64,000 nt of DNA, from assembly GCF_902635505.1 (NCBI RefSeq), contig NC_045428.1:119059641-119123640 (forward strand), given 5' to 3'. This document shows, piece after piece, positions 11,520 to 22,795 of the stretch. The translations under genes and the position numbers were made by a program. The first letter of the stretch is position 1, and every line of letters begins with the position of its first letter. The notes beneath the pieces are model-generated. The model did no database searches. It was not told where the DNA came from and worked only from the letters and a program-made list of their open reading frames with translations. Source of the stretch: Sarcophilus harrisii. Taxonomy: Eukaryota > Chordata > Mammalia > Dasyuromorphia > Dasyuridae.

Positions 11520-11735
11520 ACTAACCACATTATGCTGCAGTATGAAGAGGTTTGGCTCAAGATTAGAAGGACATGTGTGTTTAATTTCCACCTCTGACAG
11601 TTACTACTTGTATGAATACTTAACATCCCTATACCTCAATTCCCTCAGCTGTAAAATAAGAGGGTTGGACTATATGGTCTTTAGGATCCTCTTTAGCATC
11701 CCTTCTAATCTGGTTCAAACGTGTCAAACACTATA
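11520..11735 (+). repeat. MIR/CORE-SINE
   Basis: Sense order: an 'aagattagaaggac' region, 'ccacctctgacagttactac', 'cctcaattccctcagctgta', 'aaataagagggttggactat'. Confidence 0.7.
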
Positions 11736-12469
11736 TAGAACTAGAGAAAGACACATACATATTTCACTTCAAAAATTAAAAAAAAAAAAAAAAAACTTAA
11801 GAGAATGTAGCTTTCATACCATAGGCCCCTTAAGTTTTCCTGGAAGAATTCTAAAATGTAACTAAATGGATGCTTAGTAACATTCTAAAAGAAAAAAGGG
11901 AAAAAAAAAACAAACAATGATTACAATAGACTATGCTAGGCTGACCTCATTTCCTTGCTCTGCCAAGGTTGCTACATTGAAAAATCAGAGGAATAATATA
12001 GATACAGTTTCACCAAAATCTTTCAAGGTATTGGAGAATATAGAAACAATATGGATTTGGCTTCCAGGTTTGGGGGTTTCAGATTTCCTGAAACTGATCT
12101 TCCAAAACTGTTCTGAGTGTGAGAATCTAAGGATAATAATATAGATACTTTCCTCTTACAACCATTCCCCAGCTGGATCATCCTCCAAGAGTCTTTCCTT
12201 GCTGTTGGTCTGTGGGACCCAAAGTTATTTTTTCTTACTGCCTTCCTCATTCTTTTTCTGAAAATGTCCACACTTTATTCCCCTGGAAACTGCTTTCTCA
12301 TTTCACACTATCCATTTTTTTTTTTTCCTGACATCTGCCTAAAATAGATTCTACCAGCTATCAGCTTTAATGGTGAAATTATTTCAGCCACTTAAGTGAT
12401 TTTCCTGAAGAAAGTTAGATGACATTATCCTGCTAATAAATGCTAGGGTCCCTCTTTACACCCAGGATC

Positions 12470-12830
12470 AATTACAAAGTCCCTTATTTCAACATTTAAA
12501 TCCCTTCACAACCTTCCTACCTTTCCAGATCTAGCTACCTTTGCATTGTCTATTCCCAATGCCTGGAATACTCTCTTAACTGTTCTCTTTTAGCTTCCCT
12601 TTCTTTCAATAAGACCAGCTCAAGTCCTGACTTCTGTTCCTCCCAGTACCTTCTCTGAAATTAGCTCACTTCTCTTCTATGTATATACATAGTTATGTTC
12701 ACATGAAACTCTCTTAAAATGTGAGCTACCTGAAGATAGAAATTCTGAGGGGTTTTGCCTTTCTTGTATCCTTAAGAACTTAACAGTCTGGCACATGGTA
12801 AATTCTATATAAATGCTTGTTGATTGAATA
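12470..12830 (-). repeat. Ancient L2-like repeat, antisense
   Basis: 'aaatcccttcacaaccttcc', 'caatgcctggaatactctct', 'tcaagtcctgacttctgttc', 'ctggcacatggtaaattcta' and 'aaatgcttgttgattgaat' occur in the order of old L2-type 3' regions read in reverse. Confidence 0.55.
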
Positions 12831-14324
12831 TCTCATGCCATATATAGAGCTGTCCATGAATTTTAATTTCACTTAACATTGTGCTTTGGTGAAACTAAGG
12901 AATAATCAAATGATGTTACCAGGACTATTATATGCCTGCAGCAAAAGAAACTTATAATCTTAATAGCCATAAATATGGGCTGACTTTTGCTATTAATATC
13001 ACTTTAAGATATTTTTATGAGAATACATTACAAATCACTTTTTGTGAAATGACAAATCACTTTTTAAAATATATTTCACTTTTATAGCAATTTATGCGGA
13101 AAAACCAATTAAGAATGCTACTCACCTTATGACAGAGAGGTAATGGACTAATATGAGCCACATTCTTGGATGTGGCCAATGTTTGAATTTATTTTTCTTG
13201 TTTAAATGCTATAACAGTTTTTGTATTTATTTGGAAAGGAGATAAAAGAAGAAAAAACTGCTTGGTAATTGAAAAAAAAGTTTTTAAACAAGAAAAAATT
13301 ATTTTAAAGAGATCAATGTAATAATTGAACAAATATTTATAGGATATCTATTTTGTATAAGATCCTAATCATTAATATCTTTCTTGAAATTCCCCTAATC
13401 AGAGGACTAAAAAGATAGCTCTCTTTCTCCTCAAATTATCTTCCATTTACTTATTGTTTGCTTTTCCCAATGAAATGTAAGCTCTTAAAAGACAGGGAAT
13501 GCTTTTAATTTATATTTTTGAGTCTTCAGTGCCTAGCACACAGTAGATGTTTAGTAAAAATACTGGATGAATTGAATTGGATAATTCCATTTTATTCTTA
13601 TATGTGTTGCTGAAATTATGCCAAAAGCATATTCCTGTTGATGATTCACAAGAACTAACCAAGTAGATCAAAGGAGATAATTCAGAGAAAGTACTTTGCA
13701 AACCCAAAAGTGTTATAAGTGCTATTATTATTAAGTATCCTTTAAAGATCTCTTAGAATAATAACAAAACCCAATGAATGCTACCAGCTATGGAAGACAG
13801 AGATTTGTATTGATAATTTCTCTCTAAATCAGCATTATCTCTAGAAAAGTAAGAAAGAAATGCCTAGTACCTTGGGCATAATTGCAGAAAACTGACAAAA
13901 AAAAAATGTTACTTTATACAACTAATGAGGTTATTTCAAGCACAGTACAGAAATTCAAATACCAAGTGTTCTCTTTGTCACTCTCAAGTTCAGTCTGAGA
14001 TGTATATCATATTTACAAAAAATTATATTTCAAAATCAAACCAACCTACTATGTAGCCATTGGCACCTGTGAAGTCTCCAACCTGGCAGCTCAGGAAAAA
14101 AATTTTGGAACATTTGCTATCCATCTGCTTGAAAGATAGAATTGCAATGTCTTCTTCTAGTCATTAAAACATACCAAATAGCATAAGAATAGTAATTTGC
14201 TTGTCTTTAGACTTGAATTTCTCAATAAAACAATGAGTGTTATTTAATGATACATAGTCAAAAAATGTTTAAGTTACCTTGAATCAATGTGACACAGAAT
14301 CCACTTGACTATGATTGAATCTTT

Positions 14325-14330
14325 TTTATT
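14325..14330 (-). terminator. GATD3-like: Candidate polyadenylation signal of the GATD3-like gene
   Basis: TTTATT on the plus strand gives AATAAA on the minus strand, 86 bases after the TGA. A short 3' UTR is plausible. Confidence 0.55.
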
Positions 14331-14416
14331 GGTACAATCAAGAACATACAAATGTTTTATATTTAAACCACTGCTCTTATGCCAAACTGATGCTGAATAA
14401 AAGCCATAATCACAAA

Positions 14417-14609
14417 TCAAATAAGTTTTAAGACTTCTCCCACCATTGTTCCAATTCCATCAAAAATCTCATGTAGAGGGGCTTTGCACATGAAAGCACA
14501 AGTAGTGACGATTTTGTTGGTAGAATCTACGTGGGATTCACCCACATCCTTACAAACATGTTTGCATCCAAGTTCTTGTATAGCAATGGCTGTTTCCGCA
14601 TCAGGAAAC
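14417..14609 (-). CDS. GATD3-like: GATD3-like exon 4 and stop
   Basis: Acceptor tttttttcaatag; the first base completes the split codon (Arg163). It encodes [40 protein letters not shown] and [18 protein letters not shown], stopping at TGA 14419-14417. This matches human GATD3 [32 protein letters not shown]. The family WPYAG motif reads FPDAE here. Too short and diverged for easy open-frame detection, but every splice site and phase fits. Confidence 0.88.
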
Positions 14610-17377
14610 CTATTGAAAAAAAGAGAGATGATGTATGGTTGTATGCAATAGGGAAGTTCTGACTGGCCTCATTTATGAGATGCAACATTAAGACCAAAGT
14701 CAGGCAACAAAGACAAAGTCCTCTGTAAAGATAGCACTCATTCTTACACTGGAAAGATAAAATTTTTCAACTTAACACTGAAAACTAAGCATCCATTAAT
14801 GTTGCAAAAATAGCTATAAAGTATAACAAATTCAATGACAAATGATTATAAAAAGAATTACTTGAACCACATAACCAAGCAATATAATATAACCAAATAG
14901 AATGAAAAAATTTCTATTGTAGTAAGCCAGTGATGAAAGAAGAAGGGGATGGAGGGAGAGGCAGTATACTATATCTTGGATATGATTAAAAGCTATTGTC
15001 CTTTCCACTTCAAATCAATTCAATTCAAATCAAGAAGCATTTCTCAGTACTTTCTATATTCTAGGCACTGTTCTACCTACTGGTTAATCAAAGACAAAAC
15101 AAAATGAAATCTTGCCCTCAAGAAATTTGGAACCTACTGGAAGAACATAACAAAAACACTGATATGTAAAGTTTATATAAATACAATATAACTACAAAGT
15201 AATTTTGGGAGAGGGATAAATAGCTAGAAGAATCAGTAAAGGTTCTTGTAGGAGCTAGTACTTAAACTGAGTTTTGAAAAGAGTCAACAGGAGGAAGTGA
15301 GGAGAAAGGGCATTCCAGGAATATTGGATAGCATATAAAAAAGCACAGAGAGGAGATGGGATGGCATGTATGCTAAATATTAGGTACTGTGAAGGGGGAA
15401 TAATATGCAGTTATTCTGAAATAGAGGTAACCAGATTTGAAGGGTTTTAAATGCCATGCTGAAGAGTCTGGAGGGGCCTGATCACACCTGTGCTTTAGGA
15501 ATACTAATCTGACAGATGTATTAGATATAGAAAAGACTGGACACAGGTAGATGAAATAAGAGACTACTGGAAGAAGTCAGGCAAGAGATAATGAGGGCCT
15601 GAACCTGGAAGACAGTTGTGTGAGTAAAGGGGAGTTGATAATATGAGAGTCACTGTAAAGATAGAATGGTTTAAATTTGGCAACTAATTTGATATGGTAG
15701 ATAAGTAAGAATGAAGAGCTGAAGATGACTTCTAGATCGAGTGACTAGAAAAATGGTTGTCCTCTAAATAGAAAGAGAGAAATTAATGCAAGGAAGTTGG
15801 ATTTACAGGAAAAGACAAGTTGTGTTTTCAATCCATTGAGTCTGAGATACCTAAAAGATAAATGAATATATGTCAAACATCAATTATGCACAAGCAAGCA
15901 ATGGAGATAAAATGACAAAAGCAAAATAGTCCTTCACTCAAGAAACTTACATTACAAATATGGCTTGCTATCACATTTACACAGGTAACTACATAAAAAA
16001 TAATTTCAAGAAGTCAAAGATACTGACAACTAAGGGAAGTAAGAAATGCAGCTTGGTACATGAATTGTTCCTTGTTCCAAATTTACACGCGCATGTGAGA
16101 TGATTGCAGTTAAAAAAAAAAAAAAAAAAGCATTTTGGCAATATAATAAAAAGGCCACCCTTATATTCATTTGGGAAAAAGAAAGCAAAAAACATAATGG
16201 CATGCTCAGTCACAAGTAAACTTTTAGTCATTTTTCTTACCTTCCATCCACATTTTTATCATGGCCAACTGTAACTTCACAACCGGGGAAGACTTTGGCT
16301 GCCAGCACAGGAGATATGCAGCACAACCCAATGGGCTTCTTAGCACTATGGAAGGCCTGCAGAGTAGCCTTCACAATATTGTTGACTGTACAGTCCTTTC
16401 CATCCACAGCCCAGGAGCAGAGATTCTTGGCTACACCAAATCCACCTTGAAATATAACAAAAAGTACCAGGACCATTTAAAGCAACAAAGAACCAGGATC
16501 TAAAGAATATTCTACAATATTAAATGGGAGGAATTGGGAAGCCAGTATACCACATTAACAGCAGAAACTTGAAAATGATATAGAATTAACTTTGACAAAA
16601 AAGAAAAATCTAGAAGAAAAAAAAAGGCAGCAGAGCAACCTGGATTTGATAATGTGCTCTGAATGCAGGAGAAAGGGAAAGCTCACATAAAAAAGATACT
16701 AAGTAACACGGTAACCCAGATGACACATATAAATACAAAGGAACAAAGACTGTCATTCTGTCCAAAGGGAACTGGCCCAGTGATAGTGCTTAACAGAGGA
16801 GAGGGTATTAACTATTATTATCATGCTTCAATAACAACCAAAAACTAACCCAGGCACAAGAAACAAACTGACTTTACAGGTAAGAATCCAGTTACATAAA
16901 GCTAACTGATAGAAGCTGATAAATTTTATTTTTTACCAGTAATACCAGTTCAAAATAGAAAGCTAGGAGCTTTTTATAAATACATAGAATTAATTCTTTT
17001 TGTAAAAGATATTCATTTTTATTTGGAACTTAACAACAAGAAAAAAATAGGCATTTCCACATACACAATAAAAGGCATTAAAAGAGGATTATACATGAAA
17101 CTGCTGATCTCCATTATATATAGATTACTTTTCTCTATATATAAGTATAATAAATTCTACCTATAGCTTTCAAAACTAGGATGCTTCTCTGCACTTCTTT
17201 CTGGTCTTCCATAATTTACTTTTCTTTTTTTCTAATTAAATTTATCTTTTCAAATAACCAAGATCTATCTTTCCTTTCTCTCCAAATTTCTCTCCACAAC
17301 TAAAAAAAGGAAAAGAAAGATCCTGTATCATCTTTGTATATTTAAGTAAAACAATGGCTGGGGAGGGGAGAAGAGAG

Positions 17378-17422
<45 letters not shown>

Positions 17423-20400
17423 GAAATGTATTATGTTCAAATCTCTGTCAGATGGGAAGTATGTTTGCACATAGTAAACTCTTGTGATTTTTTTCATTCA
17501 TTCATTCATTCATTCATCATAAGCTCTATTGAATAAGTGATCAGTGTTCTTAAGTCTTTCAAACAAGTTTGAAACAAGTTTTTACTTTTTATTGTCATTG
17601 TATAAATTGTTCTACTTCAGCTCACTTCATTATGGATCGGTTCATATAAGTTTTTAGGTTTCATATAAACTACCAGATTTCTCTGAAATTGCCCCTTCCT
17701 CATTTCTCATAGCACAAAAGAATTCCATTACATACAAACTTCTTCAGTCATTCCCCAATTGATGTTATCCCCTCAGTTTCCAATTCCTTGCCACTACATA
17801 AAGAGCAGGTATAAATTGAACATATGGGTCCTTTTCCTTTCTTTGATCTCTTTGGGGTACAGGCCAATAATGATACTGCTGGGTCAAGGGATATGCAGAG
17901 TTTAACAACTTTGGGGACATAGTTTCATATTGTTTTCCAGAATGGAGAGCCCACTTGGTAAGTCCACTAAAAATGTTGCATCTTTTTCTAAAGATGTCTC
18001 AGTCTCTTTCCTTTTCCTATCCCTATTCCCACCTCAACCTCCAATCTTACTGGGTAAAAAAAAGACCTTATAACAAATATGCATTGTCAAGCAAAACAAA
18101 CTGCCACAATATCTATGTTCTAAAATATATGATTTAATTTAAATCTTGAGACCATCACTTCTTTGTCAGGAAGTGAATGATATGCTTCATCAGACCTTGG
18201 TCTCGCAATGATCAGAATTCTTGAGTGTTCAAAGCATAATAAAGGGTGAATTCTTAGAAAAATGTCAACAGTTTGTATTGAAAGAGTACAAATCCAACAG
18301 AGACCTATCAAAATGTTTACTCCTACATTTATTCTGAACTTTGCCACAAAATAAACTCCTTTAATATCCACAAATTCACTCCCATGGGTATTTCTTCCAT
18401 TGATATAGATCACAACTATATCTTTAAGTAAGTATGTTTTCCACAAGTTGCTACAGCCAAATATATTCATCACCTAATGGCCAAATTCTGATGAATAGCC
18501 TCTGAAAACATAAAGGGGCTGTCCTCAAGGATCCAACCCACTGTCCAGTACTGGTTTGTTTTCCATTTACCAGATATATGAGAATTTATCCTCTCTTGGT
18601 AAGACCTTTAAAGACTCCAGGGTATCTCCATAAAGTGAGAAGACTTTGTAGAGGCACAAAGTAAAAAGAAAAATCAAAGAGTACCTGAATAAATCAAATT
18701 TATCAAAAATACAATTTCTCCTTTCAAAAAACTAAAACAGTTTAGACAATTTAAAAAATTGAGGTCATTTAAATGTTGTTCTCTGAGGGTCAAAATATCT
18801 AAAAATATTAGAATGCCAAATCAGCATCAATCCTCAAAAGCAATCACCATAGAGAAGTTTTGAGATAATCCTGGTTGTTACAAGGAAATAAGAATGACCT
18901 ACTTTGCCATTCTTGTAAGTAATACTGCCAAATCACCTGCAATCTAAAAAACAGATATATTGTAGATTGACTACAATAGTGATCCCAGATTATGGTTTCG
19001 GAATACATGAGAATATCTTGGATATTCTGGGATAAACTTTGAAGGAATGTTAGAAATTTTCAGAATTGTCTCAAAATAATTAATTTTATAATTTAAAAAA
19101 TGTATGTCATACTGCACTGCCATAAAGGGTAGGTAATGAAATCAAATATATAAATTATTGTTTTTCAATACTATAACAAGCATTTATTAAGAATCCATTA
19201 TGCATAAGGCACTGGGAATACAAAAACAAAATGAAAAATAGCTAAAAGTTACCATTCTACAGACAGGACATAACAGATAAGCAGGTAAGTGATCAAAATT
19301 TTAAGCAGAAAAAAACATTAACAACCATTGCTTTTTTCTAAGGCAACAGAGAATCACTGAATATTGGAAGACAGAATTGTATATAACACTTTTGACAGCT
19401 ACATGGAAAAGGCATTGGAGGCAAAAAAGACTAAAAAAAAGACAAAACAGGGAGACTAATTAATACAAACCCTCAAAATAAAAATTAAATTATATGAGTT
19501 AGGCAAGTCAATCTCATTAAGACTATACTTTTTAAATATTATTAAGGAATTACTATAAATAAAGTTGAATATTTCTTTGTAAGTAGATTCATAGACTTTT
19601 AATCCTGGAAATGAAAGGTCCTGATGAAGAAGAAAGTCCACTGGCTTTAGAGATGGAGATCCTGGGTTTGGCTCCCAGCTCAAATAGTCAATCACTATTT
19701 AGAAGAACCTCATCAATCCTAGGGCTGACCCAGAGCTGAAAGACATTTTATAGCTCCTCTAATTCTTAGATTTCTCACTTGTAAAACTAGAAAGTTGTAC
19801 TAGATGACCTTTAAAGTGCAATCAAATCCTTAGTTTTATGATCATATGACTTTAGGATCCATAAATCCAATCTCCATTTAATTAATGACAACTAAAGCCA
19901 TTTCATCCCATTAGCCTAAATATTGCTTGCTTGAGCCAAGTTTAAAATTCTTTATCTTCACACTCCCATATCACTGTTCTTTCCAATACACCAAAACTTT
20001 TAGTAGTTTTCCCTCTAAACAAAATACATTAAAACAGATAAAATAAGAGATTTTAGGCCAACTCACCAGGGAAAATAACAGCATCAAACTCATTGACCTT
20101 CAAGTCTGCCAAATCTTGAATATTACCTCGTGCAATTCTGGCACTTTCCACTAACACATTTCTCTTCTCTTCTGTTGGGTTGCCAGACAAGTGATTAACT
20201 ACATGCATCTGTTCCATGTTAGGGGCAAATATCTTTACCTTTAAAAACAAAAATGAAAAATAAATGGTATTGTGTCACTGTTTAAAAAAACACAAAACCT
20301 CTTACAGATATGAAAATAGAAATCTAAGGCAAAAAGCCATCCTACAACTGTGTGGGCTCTCAGAAACAATACATGGCATAACCAGGCACATAGAGAAGCC

Positions 20401-22332
20401 AGAGAATCTATAGGTGCTTTAAATCCTTGTCCAATAAGAAACTGAAAATCAAAAAAAAAAAGTTTTAATAAATGTATTTGTAAGATGGAAATTATAGTAG
20501 AAAAAATGTTGGTACTTTTCATAATGTTATTACTGAAGATGAACCTAATTTTTAATTTTAATATTTCATTCTGTCTTCAATATGAAAATGATTTTATAGC
20601 TACAATTTCTTTTTTTTTGGGGGGGGGTGTTATTTATTTATTTATTTTTATTATAGTAACTTTTTATTGACAGTATAGCTACAATTTCAAGGAGCCTAAA
20701 TATATATGGGAGTATATAGATCAAGCCATTCCTTTTTAATGTACCAAAAGCATACAATCACTCCTTGAGTTTATGACCATGTATTTTGTTCTAAAAGAAG
20801 AATCTAAATGAATTTTTTAAAGGAGCAAATGGAAGGATCATAGTAAAAAAAACAAAACAAAACAATTGTTCACTTTATTAATTTATAAATCCCATCAAAC
20901 TCTGGCTTACTAATTTCTAAAAAGTCGATAACTTGTAAAAACTATATATATTAAATAATCTGTTAATAAAATATTAAATTGTAGTTAAATATACCACTAA
21001 GTATTAAATTTAAATGTCATCTCTTTTTTAAATTTTTTTATTTATCAAAAACAAATGAATCCCTATTTTTGGTGTATATAAATGAAATTCTAATATTTGT
21101 GTTTATGCATCCTCTTCACACACACACTTTTTGGAGCAAAGTTTAAAATTTTACAAGGAACGGAAAAATACAAACAAACAAAAAACAACCCATAGACACA
21201 TGGGTTACTTTACAATGATTCTTCACACATATCTTTGCCTTAAAAAGTTTTATTTCATCATTATTAATATCTATTCTGTGGAAGAGTTCCAAAAACTGTA
21301 TTTCAAGACTTTACAATTTATATTCATGAAGCATTTATCCTTTGCTAAAATAAGCTATATTTTAGCTAAATACCTGGGACAAGTCACTTACCTGTTGAGA
21401 ACTCATATTCCTCTCATTTGAAATGAGTATTAAGATTAAATTATCTCTAAGTTCTGTTACAATGCTTAAAAAAATAATTTATGACCGTGTAAAATGCCTT
21501 TTCTATTAGATTTTTTTTTTAAGGAAAATCTAGGTTATATTATATGCCACCTAGTCACAAACGGTATTATTACACGTTAGAAATTCCCAGTTTCAAGAAA
21601 CAAAAAACAAAGTTTCAAGGACAAGACCATATAAAAATAGAAACAAGGTAATCCTGGACAAAGCCAGATGGCCATTTTTAAAAGGTGTTGGGTTTTGGAG
21701 AGGGAGGGGAAAATACGGGAAGTGGGCATGGAATATTTAAGGGCTACAAGGGGCCGTTTCCTAAAGTGGTCCCTCAGAAATGCAGTCCTCATAATAGCGT
21801 TCTCTTTGTCTCGAATATTTCTGCTTCCATCGGGAAAATCTCTATTTGCACTGCATTCATTTGAGAAATTTGGTGATTAGCGCAGAGCATGAAAACAGAG
21901 CAAGAAGCACGTTCATTGCAATTTTTAAAATGCTCTCACTAGCAAATAAATAGAAAGAAGGTATGGGAAGAGAAGGAAGGTAGGCCTGGTAAATTCGTCC
22001 CGTTTTCTTCATTTCAGCCGAGACGATATTAGAGGGTTGGCCAGGACAATCGCTCTCCAGCAAAACGCTTCCCAACCTCGGCCAAAGCCCTAACCCCAGC
22101 CCTCCCTGCTGCGGCCGGCGCCGGGCGGTGGGCGCTCTCTAGTCTAGGCGACCCAGGCCAAGTTATCTCTGTCCTTCCCTCTCTCCCTTCTTCCTTCCCC
22201 GGAGTCCCGCCCGCCCCTGACCTCAGCCCCGCTGCGGCTGAGATGAACCAATACGGCCGAAGCTTCATGCAATTCGCTGCCATCGAACACGCCGCAACCG
22301 GCCAGGACCAGGGCCACTCTCCGCGGGGCCAT
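14417..22332 (-). CDS. GATD3-like: GATD3/ES1-like gene (ElbB family, DJ-1/PfpI-like fold)
   Basis: Four minus-strand exons (22222-22332, 20067-20238, 16241-16445, 14417-14609) join in phase to an uninterrupted 226-residue protein. It reads [20 protein letters not shown] at the start, then [49 protein letters not shown] at residues 94-102, and the nucleophile-elbow-like [12 protein letters not shown] with Cys136/Cys137. These are hallmarks of GATD3 (C21orf33, ES1), zebrafish ES1 and bacterial ElbB. Family members are related to class I glutamine amidotransferases; ElbB has been linked to glyoxalase activity, and vertebrate GATD3 is mitochondrial. This copy lacks the roughly 40-residue mitochondrial leader of human GATD3, so it may be cytosolic (inference). 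Introns rule out a processed retrocopy. From memory, human has no such gene between ACOD1 and CLN5. Orthology to GATD3 versus an old paralogue is unresolved. Confidence 0.9.
14610..16240 (-). other. GATD3-like intron 3
   Basis: It holds a long copy of the unassigned marsupial repeat (15005-15870), a second partial copy (15870-15990) and an A-tract near 16111. No exon missed. Confidence 0.7.
15005..15870 (+). repeat. Longest copy of an unassigned marsupial repeat
   Basis: About 860 bases with the head 'aagcatttctcagtactttc' and 'tattctaggcactgttctac', middle 'gggcattccaggaatattgg' and 'gggttttaaatgccatgctg', and the tail 'gatgacttctagatcgagtg'. The same order recurs at 3640-4400, 9925-10290, 39290-39990 and, as heads only, at about eight other places. 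No coding capacity or terminal repeats were seen. The family could not be named. Confidence 0.65.
16241..16445 (-). CDS. GATD3-like: GATD3-like exon 3 with the Cys elbow
   Basis: Acceptor tatatttcaag, donor gtaaga. It encodes [20 protein letters not shown] and [20 protein letters not shown], including the conserved Cys of the nucleophile elbow, then [12 protein letters not shown]. All family-conserved glycines are present. Confidence 0.94.
17379..17415 (+). repeat. (TG)n microsatellite
   Basis: About 18 perfect TG units inside the antisense L1. Confidence 0.95.
17491..17518 (+). repeat. (TTCA)n microsatellite
   Basis: Seven near-perfect tetranucleotide units. Confidence 0.9.
17985..18260 (-). 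mobile_element. Second antisense L1 3'-end fragment
   Basis: 'aacaaatatgcattgtcaag', 'gaccatcacttctttgtcag' and 'gaagtgaatgatatgcttca' correspond to the reverse complement of a marsupial L1 3' UTR. It abuts the preceding copy and shares orientation. Confidence 0.6.
20067..20238 (-). CDS. GATD3-like: GATD3-like exon 2
   Basis: Acceptor tttttaaag, donor gtgagt; 57 codons plus one base. It encodes [20 protein letters not shown] to DAVIFPG, nearly colinear with human GATD3 [20 protein letters not shown] and ARIARG. Confidence 0.93.
20239..22221 (-). other. GATD3-like intron 1
   Basis: Apart from the short L1 tail at 20610-20673 and A/T tracts no repeat is obvious. The 190 bases next to exon 1 are part of the CpG island. 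Confidence 0.6.
20610..20673 (-). mobile_element. Ultra-short L1 tail insertion
   Basis: A 64-base antisense L1 3' tail (poly-T, poly-G, then 'aactttttattgacag') sits between two exact 15-base copies of tatagctacaatttc (20595-20609 and 20674-20688). These are target-site duplications. Confidence 0.75.
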
Positions 22333-22470
22333 GATGTCCGGGATGCAGTCACTTCGCGGGCGGACTGCGGGACTGCGGCTCTTGGCTGGGCTAGACAGCG
22401 TCACTGCGCAGCCGGATGGGGTAACCTCACTCCCCCGGACTCGACCGCGGCCCCTGGAGGCCACCAAGAG
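22030..22470 (-). promoter_or_regulatory. GATD3-like: CpG island promoter of the GATD3-like gene
   Basis: A GC-rich, CpG-dense block covers exon 1 and the first 190 bases of intron 1 within AT-rich surroundings. It contains GC-box-like ccgggcggtgggcg at about 22121 and many CG dinucleotides. No TATA box is evident. An unmethylated island in the germ line suggests a live, broadly expressed gene. Confidence 0.8.
22222..22332 (-). CDS. GATD3-like: GATD3-like exon 1
   Basis: ATG at 22332-22330 in a strong start context (A at -3, G at +4), 37 codons, donor gtcagg. It encodes [20 protein letters not shown] then [13 protein letters not shown], the first beta-alpha unit of the fold. The open frame continues upstream of the ATG (Arg/Ser/Pro-rich, few acids) but has no further ATG there. 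Confidence 0.9.
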
Positions 22471-22560
22471 AAAAGCGAGAAGAAACTTCAGAAGTTACTG
22501 AGTATGACTGGTCCCTTTTAAAAAAAGAAATTATATGTGGGTGTAGGCAGTGGAGGGAAA

Positions 22561-22795
22561 CCAAGAAGTGTGTGTGTGTGTAAGAAGTAATTATTAAATG
22601 CATAACCATGAACTATCTGTGTATAAGAATTATTAAATGCATAACCAAGAAGTGTGTGAGAATTATTAAATGCATAACCAAGAAGTGTGTGAGAATTATT
22701 AAATGCATAACCAAGAAGTGTGCATAAGAAGTAATTATTAAATGCATAACCAAGAAGTGTGTGTATGTGTAAGAAGTAATTATTAAATGCATATG
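22561..22795 (+). repeat. Minisatellite beside the GATD3-like promoter
   Basis: Six copies of a 33-45 base unit built on 'attattaaatgcataaccaa' plus gaagtgtgtg. The last copy runs straight into 'tgtgcccaggcactgtgaca', the head of the unassigned marsupial repeat, so the array grew inside one such element. Confidence 0.9.

Larger units (their letters stand above)
8345..14324. other. Intergenic DNA between convergent ACOD1 and GATD3-like gene
   Basis: No gene was recognised. Repeats seen: antisense MIR (8520-8650), SINE-like (9645-9760), unassigned marsupial repeat (9925-10290 and 11376-11480), (GT)n at 11107-11136, MIR (11520-11735), L2-like (12470-12830) and an L2/MIR-type tail (13430-13570). 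Open frames here are short and have no family likeness. Confidence 0.6.
17170..17960 (-). mobile_element. L1 3' end, antisense, 5' truncated
   Basis: It reads as the reverse complement of a marsupial L1 tail: 'cttcagtcattccccaattg', 'tttccaattccttgccacta', 'ttgatctctttggggtacag' and 'gctgggtcaagggatatgca'. Microsatellites have expanded inside it. Confidence 0.8.
16446..20066 (-). other. GATD3-like intron 2
   Basis: It contains antisense L1 3' ends (17170-17960 and 17985-18260), a (TG)n and an (ATTC)n microsatellite, a head of the unassigned repeat (19165-19330) and a CORE-SINE (19615-19850). Nothing coding was recognised. Confidence 0.65.

Noticed and set aside
22144-22467. Longer GATD3-like N terminus starting at 22467
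   Set aside because: The codon there is TTG, not ATG; kept only as a possibility in the findings.
22243-22521. 92-codon plus-strand open frame in the CpG island
   Set aside because: Antisense of GATD3-like exon 1; GC-rich DNA has few stop codons by chance.
22561-22795. CRISPR-like spaced repeats
   Set aside because: Units are tandem, with no unique spacers, in a vertebrate genome: an ordinary minisatellite.
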